The position numbers and the translations under genes are program-made. The notes beneath the pieces were generated by a model. It made no database searches, was not told where the DNA came from, and saw nothing but the letters and a program-made list of their open reading frames with translations. From JAAYUK01 sp964392915 (GTDB lineage: Bacteria > Nitrospirota > Thermodesulfovibrionia > Thermodesulfovibrionales > Dissulfurispiraceae), in NCBI GenBank assembly GCA_964392915.1, contig CAYMRS010000008.1, positions 1 through 64,000 on the forward strand: 64,000 bases of DNA, in the 5' to 3' direction. Shown here in pieces: positions 59,531 to 64,000 of this stretch. The first letter of the stretch is position 1. The number at the start of each line of letters is the position of its first letter.

Positions 59531-60126
59531 CGGGCCCTCATTTTCTCACGCTGGCGAACCTCTTTTTCCATCCAGTCAAAAATCTCGGTCGCAAGCGGCC
59601 GATGAGCCCGGATCATGCCGTCCTCCAACAGATCCTTGTTGATGGTCGCCTGTGCCGTAAATGCCCGTTCGGTGAGAGAGGTCCGGACACGCACTTCAAT
59701 AGGAACCGGAATCATCTTTTCGTCCGAAGATTTGAGCCGATCCAGAGTAGCCGCCGTCGGCCGTATTTCAAGAATGAACGGATCCCGCTTCAGCGCATCC
59801 GCGAACGCCGGGTTTATAGCTTCGCTCCGGGAGATAAAGTACCCGTCCCATCGGGTGATCTGCACCTTGTCGCCGAAGCGGTCGCGCGCCATTTTCGCGT
59901 ATTCAAGGCCCATGCTTGGAGGCACAGCTATGGAAAATTTCGGACTTGGCGGATTTCCGGCAAGTATCTGCTCCCAGCAGTTCTCCTGTTTTTCGCAGGA
60001 GAGTCCCATGCTGTTTTTCAGCGCGAGTCTCCGTGCGTCAGCAAAGTCTGTTGTCTTGCACGCAGAGACCAGGAAACATAAAAAACAGAGCAAAATCACA
60101 GGCGAAAAATGTGGAACACGACCCAT
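59527..60126 (-). CDS. Putative lipoprotein of the barnase operon
   Basis: This 199-residue protein has a lipoprotein signal peptide (MGRVPHFSPVILLCFLCFLVSAC) with the lipobox LVSAC. AAAGGAG stands 9 bp before the ATG at 60126. The mature part has two cysteines (SCEKQENCWEQI) and a C-terminal Arg/Glu-rich helix (DWMEKEVRQREKMRAR). No domain is recognised. It is the first gene of lipoprotein-barnase-barstar, coupled by ATGA, so it may help release or hold the nuclease in the envelope, which is speculation. Confidence 0.75.
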   Translation of the reverse strand: MGRVPHFSPVILLCFLCFLVSACKTTDFADARRLALKNSMGLSCEKQENCWEQILAGNPPSPKFSIAVPPSMGLEYAKMARDRFGDKVQITRWDGYFISRSEAINPAFADALKRDPFILEIRPTAATLDRLKSSDEKMIPVPIEVRVRTSLTERAFTAQATINKDLLEDGMIRAHRPLATEIFDWMEKEVRQREKMRAR

Positions 60127-60433
60127 ACGTGGATCTCCTTTGCGCCGACGGAGGCGTCCATAAAGTGACCGACACATTACTATGAGAAGAAACTCCCTTG
60201 AGTGTCAAGAGACACGGGCAGTTCTGAGAAGCTAAGGTGCTGCTACTCTCAAAATAGTCATGAGCTTGAAACACAATCGCGCAATGCCTTGCCGAATTAC
60301 AATTCCGGGGTTAATTCGCTTGCATTTTCAGCGCTGACCCGCTAGCATAGTAATAGAAGGGCGTGCGGAAAGCGCGCCCGTTGTTCCTCAAACGTATATA
60401 GTAACCCGTCATATGCAGCAAAGGAGGTTCTTC
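60127..60433. other. Gene-free stretch between the lipoprotein and Gln-rich genes
   Basis: About 300 bp between divergent genes. It contains the hairpin at 60359-60379 and an AT-rich 60390-60410. I see no open frame with a ribosome binding site. Confidence 0.4.
60359..60379 (+). terminator. GC-rich hairpin upstream of the Gln-rich small gene
   Basis: GGGCGTGC (60359-60366) and GCGCGCCC (60372-60379) pair over 8 bp, including one G-T wobble, with loop GGAAA. It is followed by GTTGTTCCTC, a weak T-containing tail. It could be an attenuator or leader element for the gene starting 55 bp downstream. Confidence 0.4.
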
Positions 60434-60760
60434 ATGGCAGTCACCCAGACCAGTTCAGCTCCGTCGGTACAGGCAGTGCAGCAAGCTCAGCAGGGGGAGC
60501 AGGCCGCCCGGCGCAAACGGACGCAGCAGGCGCAGCAGACCAATCAGGCTGCCAGTCAGGACCGAGTTACCCTCCAGAGTCGCAAGCAGGTGGGAACTGA
60601 ACGCCCGGCTGAGACCGGTTCTGCCGCACCGCAGCGGTCTGAGGCAGTGAATCGGCGGCAGGCAGTAGCCGCATATGAAAGCGCCAGCCGTGTTGCACAG
60701 CAGACCGGAGGGGCGGAGCGTCAGAAACAGAAAATGATTAACGAAGTCGTCGGAAGATAG
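60434..60760 (+). CDS. Small Gln/Ala-rich hypothetical protein
   Basis: This 108-residue protein starts MAVTQTSSAPSVQAVQQAQQ and is rich in Gln, Ala and Arg, with no signal peptide or membrane segment. It is likely disordered. AAGGAGG lies 8 bp before the ATG. Short Gln-rich proteins with a motif like DRVTLQSR are sometimes found with flagellar genes, but nothing here proves that. Its last 23 bp overlap the end of the convergent peptidase gene. Confidence 0.6.
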   Translation: MAVTQTSSAPSVQAVQQAQQGEQAARRKRTQQAQQTNQAASQDRVTLQSRKQVGTERPAETGSAAPQRSEAVNRRQAVAAYESASRVAQQTGGAERQKQKMINEVVGR

Positions 60761-61622
60761 ACAACTCTCCATCAAGGAACAGATGAACAGAGAAGGTATT
60801 ACACTGGCTGATGTCACCGGACTCGATGCCGCGCTTAAACCATCGGACGCGCTGCTCTGACGTCCCATGCGTAAAGGCATCGGGGACAATCTGGCCGCGG
60901 GTCTGTCTCTGGATGCGGTCATCTCCGATAGCGCTCGCTGCGTTCAGCGCCTCCTCGATATCGCCGTCTTCAACCATTTTTTTTACCCTGTTTGCGTGGT
61001 GTCCCCATATGCCCGCAAGACAGTCTGCCTGGAGTTCGAGCCTGACCTGCAGCCGGTTTCGGTCGGTCGTGCCTGCCCTTTCCTGCGCAGTACGAACCTG
61101 TTCCGCAATGCCGAGGAGATGCTGCACATGGTGGCCAACTTCATGGGCAATAACATACGCCTGTGCAAAGTCCCCGGGCGCTTTAAATCGGGTCCTGAGT
61201 TCATCGTAAAAGCCGAGGTCGATATATACTTTCTCATCTGCGGGGCAGTAAAACGGCCCCATCGCAGATTGCGCAAATCCGCACGCGGACTGGACCGCTC
61301 CGGTGAAGAGAACCAGCTTCGGTTCCCGGTATGTTTTTCCTGCCCGCCGGAAGGCTTCGCGCCAGGTATCCTCGGTGTCGGCGAGAACGACAGAGACAAA
61401 CGAAGCCAGGCGGTCTTCAGCGGGAGGCCTCTGCGGAGCAGGCTGCTGCTGAACGGAAGGACTGCCGGTGCCCTGCAGGAGCACGCTCGGATCAACACCG
61501 AAAAAAAGCGCCACGAGCACAATAACTATAGTGCCGATACCTCCTCCGACAAGCCCGCGCGATGCCGACATGCCCCTGCGATCTTCAACGTTGTCGCTTC
61601 TTTTTTCATTTTCCCATCGCAT
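60738..61622 (-). CDS. YpfJ-type neutral zinc metallopeptidase
   Basis: This 294-residue protein has the family start MRWENEKRSDNVEDRRG, one transmembrane helix (GGIGTIVIVLVALFFGV), the zinc motif AHEVGHHVQHLLG and a downstream LELQADCLAGIWGH with the third ligand. FTHGTSEQRVRWFKRGIESGD is the usual end. The protease faces the periplasm and its substrate is unknown. AGGAGA precedes the ATG by 6 bp. Confidence 0.93.
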   Translation of the reverse strand: MRWENEKRSDNVEDRRGMSASRGLVGGGIGTIVIVLVALFFGVDPSVLLQGTGSPSVQQQPAPQRPPAEDRLASFVSVVLADTEDTWREAFRRAGKTYREPKLVLFTGAVQSACGFAQSAMGPFYCPADEKVYIDLGFYDELRTRFKAPGDFAQAYVIAHEVGHHVQHLLGIAEQVRTAQERAGTTDRNRLQVRLELQADCLAGIWGHHANRVKKMVEDGDIEEALNAASAIGDDRIQRQTRGQIVPDAFTHGTSEQRVRWFKRGIESGDISQCNTFSVHLFLDGELSIFRRLR

Positions 61623-61632
61623 ATGATTTCTC

Positions 61633-61947
61633 CTAAGTTTTCAGCATCTCGTATACAATCCGGTAGCCGCCGCAAGGCGGTCCGGAGCAATTTTCAGCAA
61701 AGTCGCATCCATCAATCCGGAAATCGCATGAACCGCAGAGCAGTGCTTCAATTTCCGGATGTCTGAGGCGGGCATATCCGGAAAAATCAGGTTCGGCAAG
61801 CTTTCTCACACGGACGCCCCGGAGTTCCCCTGTAGTAACATGACGGATCAGAAACGCATAGCCGCCGCACCGCTCTTCTTTCTCGCCGTGTTTATAGAAT
61901 GCGCAGGCATCTTTGCAAACACGACGGGTGAAGTACTCCTCCTTCAC
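61633..61947 (-). CDS. Cysteine-rich conserved hypothetical protein
   Basis: This protein of about 104 residues has nine cysteines in two clusters: CKDACAFYKHGEKEERCGGY near the N-terminus, and CGSCDFRIDGCDFAENCSGPPCGGY near the C-terminus, each closed by CGGY. They could bind iron-sulfur or zinc. I prefer the GTG at 61947, which overlaps the cutA stop by 4 bp (GTGA). A GTG seven codons earlier is the alternative. I do not recognise the family. Confidence 0.7.
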   Translation of the reverse strand: MKEEYFTRRVCKDACAFYKHGEKEERCGGYAFLIRHVTTGELRGVRVRKLAEPDFSGYARLRHPEIEALLCGSCDFRIDGCDFAENCSGPPCGGYRIVYEMLKT

Positions 61948-62258
61948 TTTGTCACGTCGGCGAGCCACTGAAGATAGTCCTCCGAACCCGCGACGATCGG
62001 CAACGCGATAACTTCAGGAACCGTATACGGGTGCAACTGCCTGACCCGCGCTGAAAGCTCGGCAAACAAGGTTTTTTTTGTCTTGCAGATCATCAGCACC
62101 TCGGCATCGTCCTCTATCTTTTCCTGCCAACTATAAATGGAACGAATCCCGCGTACAATGTTTACACAGCCGGCCAGCCGTTCTTCCACAAGCGCCCGGG
62201 CAATTTTTGCTGCATCTTCTTCGCCCGGGGCCGTAATAAAAACAACGAGAGAATCCAT
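61944..62258 (-). CDS. cutA: Divalent-cation tolerance protein CutA
   Basis: This 104-residue protein has the CutA1 trimeric ferredoxin-like fold: VVFITAPGEEDAAKIARALVEERLAGCVNIV, SIYSWQEKIEDDAEVLMICKTKKTLF and HPYTVPEVIALPIVAGSEDYLQWL. The cysteine in GCVNI is conserved. Its cellular role is unsettled despite the copper-tolerance name. The ATG at 62258 is behind GGAGGGAATGC. Confidence 0.95.
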   Translation of the reverse strand: MDSLVVFITAPGEEDAAKIARALVEERLAGCVNIVRGIRSIYSWQEKIEDDAEVLMICKTKKTLFAELSARVRQLHPYTVPEVIALPIVAGSEDYLQWLADVTK

Positions 62259-62294
62259 GCATTCCCTCCTTCCGCAAAAAATTATCATGCCGCA

Positions 62295-62648
62295 TCAGAG
62301 TACAAAAACGGCAACCCAGACTATGAGCCCTCCCAGAATTGTCGCAATAACTGCTTGCACCACCCGGTTGGTTTCCTGGCGATCAAGCGAAACCTCATTC
62401 AGATTTACAATATGTTTTTTCAAAACTGTCAACGGTTTTTCGTTTATTGACAGCGTGACGGTTTCCCCGGAGACCGCTGTTGCGGTGCCACTGACTTTTG
62501 TTCCTTCAACCGTGAGCGCTGTTACCTGCTTGTTGAGATAGTAAGGTTCTGACGGCGCTTGAAAAAGCTGCCAGTATCCCCAGAATATCAGCAGAATGCC
62601 GATGATGATGAGAATGTCTTTTTTATGTCTGCGGGATATTCGTCCCAT
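62295..62648 (-). CDS. Hypothetical membrane protein
   Basis: This 117-residue protein has an N-terminal helix (ILIIIGILLIFWGYWQLF), a central hydrophilic beta-rich part (LTVEGTKVSGTATAVSGETVTLSI) and a C-terminal helix (VIATILGGLIVWVAVFVL). It begins 1 bp after the M29 aminopeptidase stop, so the two genes are co-expressed. I do not recognise a family. Confidence 0.7.
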   Translation of the reverse strand: MGRISRRHKKDILIIIGILLIFWGYWQLFQAPSEPYYLNKQVTALTVEGTKVSGTATAVSGETVTLSINEKPLTVLKKHIVNLNEVSLDRQETNRVVQAVIATILGGLIVWVAVFVL

Positions 62649-62649
62649 A

Positions 62650-63783
62650 TCAGTTCTCCCCGGCGAGTTTGCCCATTTCCATCAGCACAGTTCTGGTCCC
62701 GTCCGGGGCTATCAGGACAACCGTCGGTTTAAAAAAGACGAAGTCCTGATGAAAAGGCGTCTTGACGACTCCTCCGAAAGAGCTGTTGTCCCCAAGCGCA
62801 ATGTGGATGGTGCCGAGAATTTTTTCGGACTCCAGAATGTTGTCGGGCCTTTTTGCCCGCTCGTTTGTGCCGATGCCGAGTTCGGCAATGTTTCCGTTCT
62901 CCCGCCGTTCAGCCAGTTTGGCTCTGAGAACGTCAGCATATGGGTCATCGCCGGCTACCTCTGTCACGCTTCCGCCTGAAACAGTAAGGGTGGCCGGGCT
63001 GCCAAGTTCCCGCGTTGGTCCCCACCGGAGAATAAGCTTTCCTTCCGAGCTCCCCTCCAGCGGCGCGAAAAAAACCTCACCGGCCGGCAGATTGCTGAAT
63101 GCGCCGGGACGGGTCAGCATCCCCGTATCGGCCAGGGGCTTGCGTCCTTTTTTCGACAGCTTCAGGCGCGACCCGTCGGGAGTCGATATCTCAACCATCT
63201 CGGCCTTGCTCACCGTCCTGGCGATTGCGCGAGTTCTTCTCGCAAGCGACTTCCAGTCTACGTTCATCGGTCCTTCAAACATTGAAACATCAAACAGCGG
63301 CATGCTCGCATACCGCGCACCGCCAACCCGGGTCAGCAGCTCACGAAATCGGGTATGGCTGGTTGAATAGTTGGCAAGCGCAATGACCGCGCTGACGGCG
63401 GCATCAACATGTTTTTCCAGTATTGAAGAGGCTTTCAAAAGAATATCATCGCTGGCTGTTTTTTGCAGGACCGGTTGAAAAAGAGCAGCTTTTTGGAGCG
63501 CGGCAACAGCTTTTTTGCCGAACGCTGCCTGCCAGATTTCGACCGGAGGCTCCACCCCATGATCCCGTGTTGCAGGGTACTGGAGATAATGAACCTTTTT
63601 TGCAAAAGCACGGCCGACTTCGGCGGTCAGCAGCGCGACATCCTGCAACCGCAGGCGGCGGCAGCGATCCGCATCCGAAACCTCCTCGTCAGGCGCAATG
63701 CTGTCGGTAAACACCAGAATGGACTCGTGCGGCTTGAGGGCAAGATTGGTGGTGTAGATGGATCGGATAACCGAGGTAAACAT
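62650..63783 (-). CDS. M29-family metal-dependent aminopeptidase
   Basis: This protein of 377 residues belongs to the thermophilic aminopeptidase (peptidase M29) family. Motifs include NLPAGEVFFAPLEGSSEG with the metal-ligand Glu, IAELGIGTN, KILGTIHIALGDNSSFGG with His, and FHQDFVF with the last His and Asp. I place the start at 63783 (MFTSVIRS), behind GGAGG. It removes N-terminal residues from peptides in the cytoplasm. Confidence 0.9.
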   Translation of the reverse strand: MFTSVIRSIYTTNLALKPHESILVFTDSIAPDEEVSDADRCRRLRLQDVALLTAEVGRAFAKKVHYLQYPATRDHGVEPPVEIWQAAFGKKAVAALQKAALFQPVLQKTASDDILLKASSILEKHVDAAVSAVIALANYSTSHTRFRELLTRVGGARYASMPLFDVSMFEGPMNVDWKSLARRTRAIARTVSKAEMVEISTPDGSRLKLSKKGRKPLADTGMLTRPGAFSNLPAGEVFFAPLEGSSEGKLILRWGPTRELGSPATLTVSGGSVTEVAGDDPYADVLRAKLAERRENGNIAELGIGTNERAKRPDNILESEKILGTIHIALGDNSSFGGVVKTPFHQDFVFFKPTVVLIAPDGTRTVLMEMGKLAGEN

Positions 63784-63926
63784 GCGCGCAGCCTCCCGTT
63801 TTGTTTCGCGGTGGTCCCGCAAGTTTGATTATACCGGAGAATCGGCCAGGTGTGAACCGTCGGTTTCTGCCAATCCGAATCTCCCGACCGCCAAGGCACC
63901 CTGATTTGAGCGGGCTGCTTAAAATC

Positions 63927-64000
63927 TTACGTAAACGACAGCTCCATCTGCTCTTTCTCTTCTCCCGGAAAGGTGATAGGGTAGTTGTTGTCGAAACAGG
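63927..64000 (-). CDS. C-terminal end of a gene continuing beyond the window (partial)
   Basis: On the minus strand a frame runs in from the right edge and ends at TAA (63929-63927). The visible residues are CFDNNYPITFPGEEKEQMEL followed by SFT. They look like a natural protein end, but I cannot identify the family. The remaining 63784-63926 holds no gene. Confidence 0.5.
   Translation of the reverse strand, partial: CFDNNYPITFPGEEKEQMELSFT

Overview
The window looks like a chromosomal segment of a Gram-negative, probably anaerobic bacterium. It carries lipid A genes with LpxI, BamA and Skp, nickel/hydrogenase accessory genes, an eight-haem cytochrome c, a split two-subunit transketolase and an FtsEX-EnvC system. 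This mix, with CooT, DUF3842 and paired acetate-type symporters, fits Nitrospirota or a deltaproteobacterial (Desulfobacterota-like) lineage. No rRNA or marker tree is available, so the assignment is an inference. Gene density is high, strands alternate in short operons, and ATGA/GTGA stop-start overlaps are common.

Layout. 0-3 kb: hydrogenase-maturation protease, isochorismatase-type hydrolase, DUF1499 protein, a small unknown and a methyltransferase-like unknown. 3-14 kb (minus strand): an acetate uptake and activation region with acetyl-CoA synthetase and two paralogous cassettes, each holding a DUF485 small membrane subunit, a sodium:solute symporter and a cNMP/CBS/DUF294 signalling protein. 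The two signalling genes share a 1157-bp identical tract that stops abruptly inside the coding region. 14-15.7 kb: zinc-ribbon gene and a decayed IS1380-type transposase interrupted by a nested palindromic insert. 15.7-26 kb: HDOD protein, exonuclease, ftsE-ftsX-envC-ctpA, split transketolase, an endonuclease III relative, and stand-alone FlhB-like and FliK-like genes. 26-32 kb: serS, PAS histidine kinase, DUF401, DUF3842-CooT, lipoate ligase family, membrane protein. 32-38 kb: bamA-skp-lpxD-fabZ-lpxA-lpxI outer-membrane operon. 38-47 kb: ROK kinase, lepA-lepB, ribE, phosphodiesterase-like hydrolase, GAF/PAS protein with a PilB/GspE-type ATPase, ribBA and a tRNA-Arg. 47-54 kb: radical SAM YhcC, ComM, MoaC, sirtuin and two oligopeptide ABC ATPases. 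54-57 kb (minus): octahaem HAO-like cytochrome, iron-sulfur flavoprotein, carboxymuconolactone-decarboxylase-family protein and SPASM radical SAM enzyme in one apparent operon. 57-64 kb: hisD, a lipoprotein-barnase-barstar operon, zinc peptidase, CutA, M29 aminopeptidase and small unknowns.

Points for follow-up: the 1157-bp identical tract between otherwise diverged DUF294 genes, each preceded by a -24/-12-like motif; a 113-bp two-copy repeat whose copies are each followed by a different hairpin; the exported barnase/barstar module; the HAO-like redox operon; a sirtuin whose full N-terminus is reachable only from a CTG start; and several genes whose predicted promoters sit so close to the start codon that leaderless transcripts are expected.
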